In this document: one piece after another, positions 1 through 10,935 of the stretch
How positions within the stretch are numbered: the stretch's first letter is position 1
Layout of the letters: the number at the start of each line of letters is the position of its first letter
Source of the DNA: JALHSW01 sp963720675
GTDB lineage: Bacteria; Actinomycetota; Acidimicrobiia; IMCC26256; PALSA-555
Length of the DNA stretch: 64,000 nt
Assembly (NCBI GenBank): GCA_963720675.1
Contig: CAVRGH010000010.1
Span: forward strand, 496,001 to 560,000
Direction: 5' to 3'
Notes under the pieces: generated by a model
Told to the model about the DNA's origin: nothing
The model's database searches: none
The model's input: only the letters and a program-made list of their open reading frames with translations
Made by a program: the position numbers and the translations under genes

Positions 1-616
1 CGCTCTCGCCGTCGAGGAACGCGATCAGGTCGGCGACGAGCCGGTCGTACTCGTCCTTCGCGATGTCCCCCACACACGGCGCCGCACACTTCTCGATGTG
101 GGCGTAGAGGCAGGGACGCCCGAGGCGCTTGTGCCGATCGAACTTCGCGTTCGTACAGGTGCGGATCGGGAACGTGCGCAGGAGGAGGTCGAGGGTCTCC
201 CGGATCGCGTATGCATGGGCGAACGGCCCGAAGTAGCGAACGCCCTTGCGCTTCTTGCCCCGCATCACCATCGCCCGGGGCCACTCCTCGTCGAGGGTGA
301 CCGCGAGGTACGGGTACGACTTGTCGTCCTTGTACCGGATGTTGAACCGGGGATGGTGTGTCTTGATGAGGTTGTACTCGAGGAAGAGTGCCTCGACCTC
401 GTTGCTGACCTCGATCCACTCCACCGTCTCGGCCACCGCGACCATCTGGCGGGTGCGGGGCAGCAACGACTCCGGCGGGCCGAAGTAGTTGGAGAGACGG
501 CTGCGGAGGCTCTTCGCCTTCCCGACGTAGATGACCCGGCCGCGCGCGTCCTTGAACTGGTAGGAGCCGGGGGTGGTGGGGATGGAGCCGGCCTCGGGGC
601 GCTGCACGGTCCCCAT
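1..616 (-). CDS. uvrC: UvrABC system protein C, N-terminal part (runs off window)
   Basis: This is the 5' part of the excinuclease subunit that makes the two incisions beside a UvrB-bound lesion in nucleotide excision repair. About 205 residues are visible before the window edge. The GIY-YIG nuclease domain comes first, with GSYQF at about residue 17 and VIYVGKAK at about 29. It is followed by the Cys-rich stretch near CAAPCVGD typical of UvrC. The ATG at 616-614 places the GIY-YIG domain at the usual distance from the N-terminus. The gene is divergent from nadA across 179 bp. uvrA and uvrB lie 4-9 kb away in the same orientation, so the three excinuclease genes are close but not one operon. 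Confidence 0.93.
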   Translation of the reverse strand, partial: MGTVQRPEAGSIPTTPGSYQFKDARGRVIYVGKAKSLRSRLSNYFGPPESLLPRTRQMVAVAETVEWIEVSNEVEALFLEYNLIKTHHPRFNIRYKDDKSYPYLAVTLDEEWPRAMVMRGKKRKGVRYFGPFAHAYAIRETLDLLLRTFPIRTCTNAKFDRHKRLGRPCLYAHIEKCAAPCVGDIAKDEYDRLVADLIAFLDGES

Positions 617-795
617 TGTCCCAGAGATGGGAATCGGTTCGGTCGGCTCGACGTTATGATCTCCACAAGACCGGGCCTGGAAGTCCCCGGTCACAATACG
701 AACCCGGGGCCGACAACCCCGCGGTGGGCGACCAGGCTGTCCCCGCCGGCCATCACCGGGCTCGCACATCAGGTACCAACCGTGAGGTGCCACAC

Positions 796-1890
796 ATGCT
801 GCGACTCCAGGCTCCCCTGCCGGACCGGTACACGCTCGCGTCCCCCGATGAGCTCGCCGAGTGGATCCAGACCGCCAAGGACACGCTCGGTGCACGGCTC
901 CTGATCCTCGGCCACCACTACCAGCGGCCCGAGGTCATCCGCTGGGCCGACCTGCGGGGCGACTCGTTCAAGCTCGCCCAGTGGGCCGCCGAGCACGACG
1001 AGGCCGACACGATCGTCTTCTGCGGCGTCCACTTCATGGCCGAGGCCGCCGACGTGCTCACGGCGGACCACCAGCGGGTGATCCTCCCCGACCTCAACGC
1101 AGGTTGTTCCATGGCCGACATGGCCGACATCGACCAGGTCGAGGAGGCCTGGGCCGAGATCGCCGCGATCACCGACATCGAGCGCGTCGTCCCGATCACC
1201 TACATGAACTCCTCGGCGGCACTGAAGGCGTTCGTCGGCGAGCACGGTGGGTCGGTGTGCACCTCGTCGAACGCGCGGGCGTCACTCGAGTGGGCCTTCG
1301 CGAAGGGTGACCGAGTGCTCTTCTTCCCCGACCAGCACCTCGGTCGCAACACTGCGTTCCAGATGGGCTACGGCGCGTCCGACATGCGCGTCTGGAACCC
1401 CCACAAGGATCTGGGCGGGCTCGAGGACCGCGACGTGAAGGAGTCGAAGATCCTCCTGTGGAAGGGGCACTGCACGGTCCACCAGCGCTTCCAGCCCAAG
1501 CACGTCGAGGCGTTCCGTGCCGAGCACCCCGACGGCGAGGTCATCGTGCATCCGGAGTGCATGCACGAGGTGGCCGAGCTTGCCGACAAGGTCGGCTCCA
1601 CCGAGCGCATCCTCGAATGGGTGACCGCGGCGCCCACCGGGTCGACGCTCGGGATCGGCACCGAGATCCACATGGTGCAACGCCTCGCGGCCGAGAACCC
1701 CGACAAGACCGTCATGTCACTCGATCCGCTCGTGTGCCCCTGCGCCACGATGTTCCGCATCGACGAGCCGCACCTCGCGTGGTGCCTCGAGTCGCTCGTG
1801 GCCGGCACGGTGGTGAACCAGATCGTGGTCGACGATCACACGACCGAGTGGGCGAAGGTCGCGCTCGAGCGGATGCTCGCCATCACCTGA
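796..1890 (+). CDS. nadA: Quinolinate synthase
   Basis: A 364-residue protein that condenses iminoaspartate with dihydroxyacetone phosphate to quinolinate, the first committed product of de novo NAD synthesis. Three Cys sites that ligate the oxygen-sensitive 4Fe-4S cluster are present: Cys104 in NAGCSMADM, Cys255 in HPECMHEV, and Cys314/Cys316 in VCPCATM. The GHHYQ motif near the N-terminus and the ITYMNSSAALKAF segment are also typical. The frame is open upstream, but the ATG at 796 follows a GAGG box at good spacing and starts where NadA homology starts. No nadB or nadC is seen beside it. Confidence 0.96.
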   Translation: MLRLQAPLPDRYTLASPDELAEWIQTAKDTLGARLLILGHHYQRPEVIRWADLRGDSFKLAQWAAEHDEADTIVFCGVHFMAEAADVLTADHQRVILPDLNAGCSMADMADIDQVEEAWAEIAAITDIERVVPITYMNSSAALKAFVGEHGGSVCTSSNARASLEWAFAKGDRVLFFPDQHLGRNTAFQMGYGASDMRVWNPHKDLGGLEDRDVKESKILLWKGHCTVHQRFQPKHVEAFRAEHPDGEVIVHPECMHEVAELADKVGSTERILEWVTAAPTGSTLGIGTEIHMVQRLAAENPDKTVMSLDPLVCPCATMFRIDEPHLAWCLESLVAGTVVNQIVVDDHTTEWAKVALERMLAIT

Positions 1891-1912
1891 CCCGTCTCAC
1901 CCAGCCCCGGCT

Positions 1913-3620
1913 TCAGGTGCGGACGTACTCCGCGACGGTGAGGCGAATCCCGCTGAGGAACTCGATCGAGCGCGACGACGCCCGTGCGTAGTCGCCGAAC
2001 CGCTCGGGCGCCTGGCGCGGCGTCCGTGCGACGACGCTGAACCGCTCGGCCCCGGTCGCGTCGAGGATGCCGAGTGCCACGCTCCGATCGCCGGGTTCGT
2101 CCACCGTGAGCCGCGGCGCCGCGGGGTCGTAGAACGCGCCCCGCTCACGCAGCTGGTGCGGGAGGCCGATCGTCACCACCGGATCCCGAGTAGCGAGCAC
2201 CGCGGCAGAGTCGGCGACGACGTGCGAGCGCTCCGAGAGCCACGCCACACCGCACCCGGTGACGAGGACCGCCGCGAGCACGAACGCGACGAACGAGCGC
2301 GTGCCCCGCTCCAGCAGTGCGACGATGCCCACGACGGCCAGGAGGGCGCCCGATGCCAGCAGGTACCGCCCGCCCCACTGCACGTTGGCGCCGTCGGGAT
2401 ACTGGAAGAGGAACACGAGGGGTAGGGCCCCGATCACGATCGCGGCGACGAGCCGCGGCTTCACGTCACGCGTCGCCGCGATCGCGCCGGCCACGGCGAA
2501 CGGCGAGGTGACGAGCATCCCGGGAAGGAAGCTCAGGCCGTCGGACAACCGGAACAGCAACAGGGCACCGGCGAGCAGCGAGGGCCACGTAGGCAACGGG
2601 CTCGGTGCCGCTTCAGGTCGAGGAGCACCGCGGCGGCGAAGCCGACGAGGACCACGATCAGCGCGCCGAACAGCCAGTCCACCCTCGGCGCGTAGTTGTT
2701 CAACCCGACCGTGGTGCGAAGCACGTTCTCAATCCGCACGACGAGATCGGTCCCGCCAGCAGCCGCGGCACTCGACGCCCGCCCGCTCCGGAGCGCTTGC
2801 CCGACGCGAGCCGCTCCAGGAGCTGGTCGAGCGCGAGCGGTGTCACGAGCCCCACTGCCGCGGCGGCCACGATGCCCGGGATGCCGCGCCGGCGACTGCG
2901 GACGAGAACGACCGTGGCAACCAGTACGGTCACCGCCGCGTACACGAGCGCCTCGGTGCGCATCGTCGCGGCGAGGCCGAACAGCGCCCCGGCCGCGAAG
3001 GTGGCCTTCCACCCGGCGGCGCCGGCGCGCCACGTCGACGAGCAGCACGACGCCCCAGAGCATCGCAGCGAGGCCGAGCGAGTGCTCCCAGAAGTCCAGC
3101 GCGTACACCGCGACCGGGGTGGCGAGGCCAATCGCCCAGAAGGCGAGCATGCCGTCACCACCCAGCCGTCGCGCGAGGGCGCGCGCCGCGAGGGCCGCGA
3201 GCACCGCTCCGAGCATGGGGAGCAGCAGGATCCCGCGCAGACCGCCCACCTCGTAGAGCGGCACGGCCGCGTAGAGCATCGGCAGCGTCGTGACGTTCAG
3301 CCATTGGTCGCCGATGTGGCACGGTGAGCGCGAGCGGGTGCGCGACGCCGTTGCGGTCGAACCGCTCGGCCCAGTACCCGACGTCGGGATCGAGGTCGCC
3401 TCGCTCGTCCATCGCCCGGATGGTCGCGACCTTGGCGCCGGTGTCGGTGCCGAGGAACGCGCGCGGGTCGTTGAGGAGCGACAGGCACCCGTAGATCCCG
3501 AGGAGGACGACGCAGGCGACGAGCGGCCGGGTCAGCGCTGTGCCGCGCCCGCGCCGGGAACGGCCGGGACGAGATCGGGCCGGACACCGACGGCGCTCGG
3601 GGCGCCGTCGCGAGGCTCAC
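1913..3620 (-). pseudogene. GT-C/PMT-like multi-pass membrane protein broken by about five frameshifts
   Basis: Hydrophobic, clearly protein-like segments lie in different frames and join into one polytopic membrane protein. The apparent frame changes are near 3540, 3310, 3025, 2775 and 2605. Joined, it has an N-terminal TM segment, a luminal stretch with GTDTGAKVATIRAMDERGDL, then IGDQWLNVTTLPMLYAAVPL, DFWEHSLG, GLAATMRTEALVYA and a C-terminal soluble tail. The DFWEHS and MRTE elements resemble GT-C glycosyltransferases of the PMT/GT39 type, but I cannot name the family. A GTG at 3620 overlaps the stop of the upstream methyltransferase (GTGA), suggesting translational coupling. Five shifts are more than in any neighbour, so true decay is possible, but sequencing error is as likely. 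Confidence 0.6.
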
Positions 3621-4366
3621 CCCTGCTTGCGGGCGAGCAGGACGAGCAGTCTGGGGATCGAGGCCGCCTCGCCGTACTCGGGTGCCTGGTCCAGGAAGCC
3701 CGGCGGAGGCGGTGGTTCGTCCATGTGCTCGACGAGCAGCCCACAAGTTGCCATCACGTTGATGTATCGGCTCAGCGGGCGGTGCATAAAGGGGAGTTTG
3801 ATGCCGGGGGCAACCTCCTCCATCGACACGTCGTCGTGCAGGTAGGGGCCGACGCGCCAGTACTGCTCTTCGAGGATGTGGTCGTCGATCCATCCGCTGT
3901 TCGGCGCCTGGAGCAGCGGATGGTTGAGGAAGAGGAGGAACCGACCGCCGGGGGCCAGGACCCGCCCGACCTCCTCGACCGCGGGCTCGAAGGGATCCAT
4001 GTGCTCGAGGCTCAGGCAGATCACGAGCGCGTCGAACGAGCCGGTTGCGAAGGGCAGGTGCTCGGCCGCACTCCGGGCGTAGCGGACGTCACCGCCGCGC
4101 ACCTTGGCCTCGACGATCTGGTTCTCGGTCAGGTCCACGCCGACGACACGCGCACCGCGGGCCGCGGCGCGACGCGAGAGCTGGCCTTCGCCACAGCCGA
4201 CGTCGAGGAGGAGCGATGCACCCGCGAGGTGCTCATCGGCCAGCGGGAGGATCTGCTCCTCGTACTCCGGGTCGGCGCCGTCGGTGAAGTGCTCCTGCCA
4301 CCACCCGGCGTGCGTCTCCCACTCGTTGCCCACCGCGTCGGGCTCGGGGACCACGGGTGCCGGCAT
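3617..4366 (-). CDS. Class I SAM-dependent methyltransferase
   Basis: A 249-residue Rossmann-fold methyltransferase. Motif I is DVGCGEG at residues 55-61, followed by the acidic strand-2 end in VVGVDLTE, a motif like RSAAEHLPFATGSFD before strand 4, and a post-I region VLAPGGRFLLF. This is the Methyltransf_11/UbiE-type arrangement; the substrate cannot be told from the sequence. A long PPPPP-containing stretch precedes the C-terminus. The start ATG has a TACGGT box 6 nt upstream and no Shine-Dalgarno, consistent with leaderless transcription. It overlaps by GTGA the broken membrane glycosyltransferase-like gene, so the two may act on the same envelope glycan or lipid (inference). Confidence 0.85.
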   Translation of the reverse strand: MPAPVVPEPDAVGNEWETHAGWWQEHFTDGADPEYEEQILPLADEHLAGASLLLDVGCGEGQLSRRAAARGARVVGVDLTENQIVEAKVRGGDVRYARSAAEHLPFATGSFDALVICLSLEHMDPFEPAVEEVGRVLAPGGRFLLFLNHPLLQAPNSGWIDDHILEEQYWRVGPYLHDDVSMEEVAPGIKLPFMHRPLSRYINVMATCGLLVEHMDEPPPPPGFLDQAPEYGEAASIPRLLVLLARKQG

Positions 4367-4372
4367 CGCCTG

Positions 4373-4378
4373 ACCGTA
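4373..4378 (-). promoter_or_regulatory. Leaderless -10 box of the methyltransferase gene
   Basis: TACGGT lies 6 nt before the ATG at 4366 and no Shine-Dalgarno is present. The expected transcription start would coincide with the start codon. Confidence 0.4.
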
Positions 4379-4385
4379 CGCCGGG

Positions 4386-7337
<2,952 letters not shown>

Positions 7338-7343
7338 GAGACC

Positions 7344-7382
7344 ATTGTACCGAGGGGTCGACCGGGTCGAACGGATGTTCGC
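7344..7382 (-). promoter_or_regulatory. uvrA promoter with overlapping SOS (LexA) box
   Basis: On the minus strand, TTCGAC (-35), a 16-nt spacer and TACAAT (-10, 7349-7344) precede the GTG start by 6 nt. The near-palindrome TCGAACGGATGTTCGC at 7367-7382 matches the actinobacterial SOS consensus TCGAAC-N4-GTTCGA at all but the last base. It covers the -35 element, so LexA binding would block RNA polymerase directly. Confidence 0.75.
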
Positions 7383-7398
7383 TCCGGCGGCGGGCCGC

Positions 7399-9432
7399 TC
7401 AGCCGACGGCCTTCAGCTCGCGCTTGAGCTCGGTGATCTCGTCACGCAGGCGCGCGGCCTCCTCGAACCGGAGGCCGGTCGCGGCATCGTGCATCTCCTC
7501 CTGCAGCGTGAGGATGAGGCGTCCGAGCTCCTCGGGCGGCACCCCCGAGAGGTCGAACACGGCCGACTGCGACGCGCTCCGCCCACGGCCGCGGGAGCGC
7601 CCGCGGGCCGCGGGCGTGCTGCCGTCGTCGCCGCGAGCGCGCACCATCGCCATGATGTCGACGATGTTCTTGCGGATCGTCTGGGGGTCGATCCCGTGCG
7701 CCGCGTTGTACTCGAGCTGCGCCTTGCGGCGCCGGTTCGTCTCGGAGAGCGCGAACTTCATCGAGTCGGTCACCTGGTCGGCGTACATGATCACCTGACC
7801 TTCGACGTTCCGTGCCGCCCGACCCATCGTCTGGATGAGTGACGTCGAGGACCGGAGGAAGCCTTCCTTGTCGGCGTCGAGAATCGCGACGAGCGCGACC
7901 TCGGGGAGGTCGAGGCCCTCCCGGAGCAGGTTGATGCCGACGAGCACGTCGAACTCGCCGAGCCGGAGCGACCGCAGGATGTCGACGCGTTCGAGGGTGT
8001 CGACCTCGCTGTGGAGGTAGCGCACGCGCACCCCGAGCTCGAGCAGGTAGTCGGTGAGGTCCTCGGACATCTTCTTCGTGAGCGTGGTGACCAGGACGCG
8101 CTGGTCGCGCTCCTCGCGCAACCGGATCTCCGCGACGAGGTCGTCGATCTGGCCCTTCGTCGGGCGCACGACGACCTCCGGATCCACCAGCCCCGTCGGC
8201 CGCACGATCTGCTCGACGACGCGTGCCGACTGCTCGATCTCGTAGGGCCCGGGCGTCGCCGACATGTAGACGATCTGGTTGATCTTCTCGGTGAACTCCT
8301 CGAAGCGCAGCGGACGGTTGTCCATCGCCGACGGGAGTCGGAAGCCGTGCTCGACGAGCACGTCCTTGCGGGACTTGTCTCCTGCGTACTGGCCGTGCAG
8401 CTGGGGCACGGTCGCGTGCGACTCGTCGAGGACCACCAGGTAGTCGTCGGGGAAGTAGTCGAGCAGCGTGTAGGGCATCTCGCCGGGGCGACGACCGTCG
8501 AGGTGGCGCGAGTAGTTCTCGATCCCCGAGCACACGCCGACCTCACGCAGCATCTCCAGGTCGTAGGTGGTGCGCATCCGGAGGCGCTGGGCCTCCAACA
8601 TCTTGTTCTGACCCTCGAGCTCGGCCAGGCGCACGGCCAGCTCGGCCTCGATCCCGTCGATCGCGGTGCGCATCCGCTCTTCGGAGGTGACGTAGTGCGA
8701 CGCCGGGAAGAGCACCAGCTTGTCGAGCTCCTCCACCACCTCGCCCGTGAGTGGGTCGACCGAAGCGATCCGTTCGACCTCGTCGCCGAACAACGACACG
8801 CGGATCGCACGCTCCTCGTACGACGGGTAGATCTCGATCGTGTCGCCGCGCACACGGAACTTGTTGCGGGCGAACTCGAAGTCGTTGCGGTCGTACCCGA
8901 GGTGCACGAGGCGTCCGAGGATGGACCGCTGCTCACGCTCTTCGCCCTTGCCGAGGATGAGACACTGGCGCTCGTACTCATCGGGGGCACCGAGCCCGTA
9001 GATCGCCGAGACCGACGCGACGACGATCACGTCGCGCCGACTCATGATGGCGCTCGTGGCCGAGTGGCGGAGTCGGTCGATCTCGTCGTTGATCGAGGAG
9101 TCCTTCTCGATGTACGTGTCGGTCGAGGGAAGGTACGCCTCGGGCTGGTAGTAGTCGTAGTAGGACACGAAGTACTCGACCCGGTTCTTCGGGAAGAACT
9201 CACGGAACTCGCTGGCGAGCTGCGCGGCGAGGCTCTTGTTCGGGGCGAGGACGATCGTCGGCCGCTGGGTCTCCGCGATCAGGCCGGCGATCGTGAACGA
9301 CTTCCCCGAGCCGGTGATGCCGAGCAGCGTGACCGCCCGCTCCCCCGCTTCGACGCCCGCCGCGAGGGAGGCGATCGCCGCGGGCTGGTCCCCGGCAGGC
9401 GCGAAGTCGGAGACCAGCTCGAAGGGAGGCAT
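7399..9432 (-). CDS. uvrB: Excinuclease ABC subunit B
   Basis: A 677-residue damage-verification helicase. Walker A is GITGSGKS (residues 38-45). The DNA-inserting beta-hairpin with its tyrosines is YYDYYQPEAY (92-101). The DEAD-type Walker B is VVLDESHAT. Late helicase motifs include YMSATPG and IQTMGRAARN. A C-terminal UVR domain (FEEAARLRDEITELKREL) contacts UvrC. Length and domain order are those of the family. It lies 61 bp upstream of uvrA on the same strand with the uvrA SOS promoter in between, and 38 bp downstream of coaE. A GACAAT sequence sits 5 nt before the ATG; it may be a weak -10 box. Confidence 0.97.
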   Translation of the reverse strand: MPPFELVSDFAPAGDQPAAIASLAAGVEAGERAVTLLGITGSGKSFTIAGLIAETQRPTIVLAPNKSLAAQLASEFREFFPKNRVEYFVSYYDYYQPEAYLPSTDTYIEKDSSINDEIDRLRHSATSAIMSRRDVIVVASVSAIYGLGAPDEYERQCLILGKGEEREQRSILGRLVHLGYDRNDFEFARNKFRVRGDTIEIYPSYEERAIRVSLFGDEVERIASVDPLTGEVVEELDKLVLFPASHYVTSEERMRTAIDGIEAELAVRLAELEGQNKMLEAQRLRMRTTYDLEMLREVGVCSGIENYSRHLDGRRPGEMPYTLLDYFPDDYLVVLDESHATVPQLHGQYAGDKSRKDVLVEHGFRLPSAMDNRPLRFEEFTEKINQIVYMSATPGPYEIEQSARVVEQIVRPTGLVDPEVVVRPTKGQIDDLVAEIRLREERDQRVLVTTLTKKMSEDLTDYLLELGVRVRYLHSEVDTLERVDILRSLRLGEFDVLVGINLLREGLDLPEVALVAILDADKEGFLRSSTSLIQTMGRAARNVEGQVIMYADQVTDSMKFALSETNRRRKAQLEYNAAHGIDPQTIRKNIVDIMAMVRARGDDGSTPAARGRSRGRGRSASQSAVFDLSGVPPEELGRLILTLQEEMHDAATGLRFEEAARLRDEITELKRELKAVG

Positions 9433-9470
9433 GCCCGATTGTCGCGCGGGGGTGTGACAGGGATGCCCGG

Positions 9471-10094
9471 CTACTTCGCCTCCGCCGCCTCGTGCTCGGA
9501 CTTGAGGCGCAGCAGGTCGGCCCAGAGGGTGTCGACCTGGGGCTCCAGCGCCGCGAGGTCACCGGAGTTGTCGATCAGGTGCGTGGCGATCGCCCGACGG
9601 TCCTCGTCACTCGCCTGCGCGGCCATCCGACGTTCGGCGTCGTCGCGTGGCACGCCCCGGTCCTCGAGTCGCTCCAGTCGCACGGCTCGCGGTGCTTCCA
9701 CGACGATGACCACCGGATAGCCCCGAGCCTGGGCCGCCGGCGACTCCGCGAGCAGCGGCACGTCACACACGACGATGCCGTCGGCGGGCGCCGCCTGCAT
9801 CTGTCGGAGGAACTCGGCGTTGATCGCCGGGTGCGTGATCGCCTCGAGGTCCTTGCGCGACTGCTCGTCCGCGAAGGCCAGCTCGGCCAGCCTGGGGCGG
9901 TCGAGGGCCCCATCGGCCCCCAGGACTCCCGGGCCGAACCGTTCGACCAGGGCAGCCAGGGCCGGCGTGCCGGGCTCGACCACCGAGCGGGCCACGGCGT
10001 CGGCGTCGACCACCACCGCCCCCCGACCCATCAGGAGCCCGGCGACGGTCGACTTCCCGGATCCGATCCCGCCCGTCAGGCCCACCAGCAGCAC
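9471..10094 (-). CDS. coaE: Dephospho-CoA kinase
   Basis: Phosphorylates the 3'-hydroxyl of dephospho-CoA, the last step of coenzyme A synthesis. The P-loop GGIGSGKST is at residues 8-16, followed by DADAVARSVVEPG and the lid/CoA-binding region with HPAINAEF and VCDVPLLAES; these are CoaE hallmarks. I chose the GTG at 10094 (207 residues) because it begins directly at the family N-terminus VLLVGLTGG and has a TACGCT box 8 nt upstream. A GTG at 10151 would add 19 residues of unlike composition. uvrB follows 38 bp downstream. Confidence 0.93.
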   Translation of the reverse strand: MLLVGLTGGIGSGKSTVAGLLMGRGAVVVDADAVARSVVEPGTPALAALVERFGPGVLGADGALDRPRLAELAFADEQSRKDLEAITHPAINAEFLRQMQAAPADGIVVCDVPLLAESPAAQARGYPVVIVVEAPRAVRLERLEDRGVPRDDAERRMAAQASDEDRRAIATHLIDNSGDLAALEPQVDTLWADLLRLKSEHEAAEAK

Positions 10095-10160
10095 GGGGCG
10101 GGAGCGTATCGGGCCTCCGGCGGGCCCCCGGCGGGCGCCCCAAATTGCCACGGAGAGTGC

Positions 10161-10189
10161 TCAAGGTTCCGGACGTCGCGCGCCGATAG
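10161..10189 (+). promoter_or_regulatory. FliA/WhiG-like promoter of the pilin operon
   Basis: TCAAGGTT (10161-10168) and GCCGATAG (10182-10189) resemble the sigma-28 class consensus (TAAA, about 15 nt, GCCGATAA), here with a 17-nt spacer. It ends 53 nt before the first pilin ATG. A matching element lies before the M23 gene at 27631. Confidence 0.45.
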
Positions 10190-10242
10190 AACAAGTGATC
10201 GGACTGGGCTCCGGTCACCGACACCGAAAGGGGCACCAACCA

Positions 10243-10437
10243 ATGAACCTCTTCGTGCTGAAGACCTGGCTCACCGCCAAGTTCACGAAGGACGAGCAGG
10301 GCGCCAACCTGGTGGAGTACATCCTCCTGGTCGCCCTGATCGCCCTTGCCGTCATCGCTGCTGTCGTCTTCCTGCGTGGTCAGGTCAGCGACAAGTTCAA
10401 CGAGACCGGCTCGAAGCTGAGTAGCAACGGCAACTAG
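10243..10437 (+). CDS. Flp-type prepilin 1
   Basis: A 64-residue major-pilin-like subunit of a Tad/Flp pilus. It has a short leader ending at Gly20, then ANLVEY, so Glu and Tyr are at +5 and +6 of the predicted mature protein as in Flp pilins cut by TadV-type peptidases. A single hydrophobic helix of about 20 residues follows, then a short Ser/Asn-rich tail. The next gene is a near-identical copy. The ATPase, platform and localisation genes of the same system are on the opposite strand from 12.4 to 17.8 kb. A purine-rich GAAAGGGG precedes the ATG. Confidence 0.9.
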   Translation: MNLFVLKTWLTAKFTKDEQGANLVEYILLVALIALAVIAAVVFLRGQVSDKFNETGSKLSSNGN

Positions 10438-10472
10438 TCACACCCGCAGAGTCAGGAACGAAAGGGGTTCGT

Positions 10473-10670
10473 ATGAACCTGTTCGTGCTGAAGACCTGGC
10501 TCCAAGCGAAGTTCACGAAGGACGAGCAAGGCGCCAACCTGGTGGAGTACATCCTCCTGGTCGCCCTCATCGCCCTGGCGGTCATCGCCGCAGTGGTCTT
10601 CATGCGGGGCCAAGTGAGTGACAAGTTCAACGAGGCCGGCAGCAAGGTCGGGAACGCTCCCAACCCGTAA
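10473..10670 (+). CDS. Flp-type prepilin 2 (tandem paralogue)
   Basis: A 65-residue copy of the preceding pilin, 35 bp downstream. The two proteins differ at very few positions up to about residue 57 (for example Thr/Gln at 11 and Leu/Met in the helix end) and then diverge in the C-terminal tail (SKVGNAPNP against SKLSSNGN). The processing site EQG/ANLVEY is kept. The upstream ACGAAAGGGGTTCGT acts as ribosome binding site and resembles the one before the first copy, so the duplication included the leader. A strong hairpin terminator follows the gene. Confidence 0.9.
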   Translation: MNLFVLKTWLQAKFTKDEQGANLVEYILLVALIALAVIAAVVFMRGQVSDKFNEAGSKVGNAPNP

Positions 10671-10696
10671 GCCGCCTCCAAGGACAACCAGCGAGG

Positions 10697-10726
10697 GAGG
10701 CCGCAGGCAACGAAGCCTGCGGCCTC
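10697..10726 (+). terminator. Terminator hairpin after the pilin pair
   Basis: A perfect 12-bp stem (GAGGCCGCAGGC / GCCTGCGGCCTC) closes a 6-nt AACGAA loop, 26 nt after the second pilin stop. It is followed by TTCGCG rather than a long T run, as is common in high-GC genomes. Confidence 0.8.
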
Positions 10727-10751
10727 TTCGCGTGGGCGCACCCCACCCCCT

Positions 10752-10928
10752 GGGTTGCGAAGCTCACCCGCCGCTGCGGGCGCTCGGGACGCACGTCACG
10801 CGAATCCGATGGTTCCGCCCGGGGGGGAATCGACGTGCGTCCCGAACGCCACCGCCGTGCCCCGGTCGAGAGCAGCACTCCTGAGCGACGCACCGCGGAC
10901 CCGCAGAGACGGGTGAGCGACGCAACCC
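10752..10928. repeat. 177-nt nested inverted repeat
   Basis: Outer arms begin GGGTTGCG at 10752 and end CGCAACCC at 10928. They pair imperfectly over roughly 35 bp, including GCTCACCCG (10762-10770) with CGGGTGAGC (10910-10918). Inside, a perfect 13-bp pair TCGGGACGCACGT (10784-10796) / ACGTGCGTCCCGA (10833-10845) encloses 36 nt. A direct repeat TGAGCGACGCA occurs at 10882 and 10914. No reading frame fits. It sits between the pilin terminator and the end of the convergent membrane-protein gene. Confidence 0.75.
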
Positions 10929-10935
10929 GAGCGGA

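Noticed and set aside
2259..3293. A + strand open frame of 344 codons opposite the broken membrane protein
   Set aside because: Arg/Ala-rich and without hydrophobic or motif structure; the opposite strand gives coherent TM segments.
8011..9720. A 569-codon open frame antisense to uvrB and coaE
   Set aside because: Same shadow effect; it crosses two clear genes and shows no domain.
10095..10151. Longer coaE start at a GTG at 10151
   Set aside because: The added 19 residues are unlike CoaE, there is no ribosome binding site, and TACGCT lies 8 nt before the GTG at 10094.
10243..10670. Tandem repeat or CRISPR-like unit
   Set aside because: The repetition is two complete pilin genes with ribosome binding sites, not short direct repeats with spacers.
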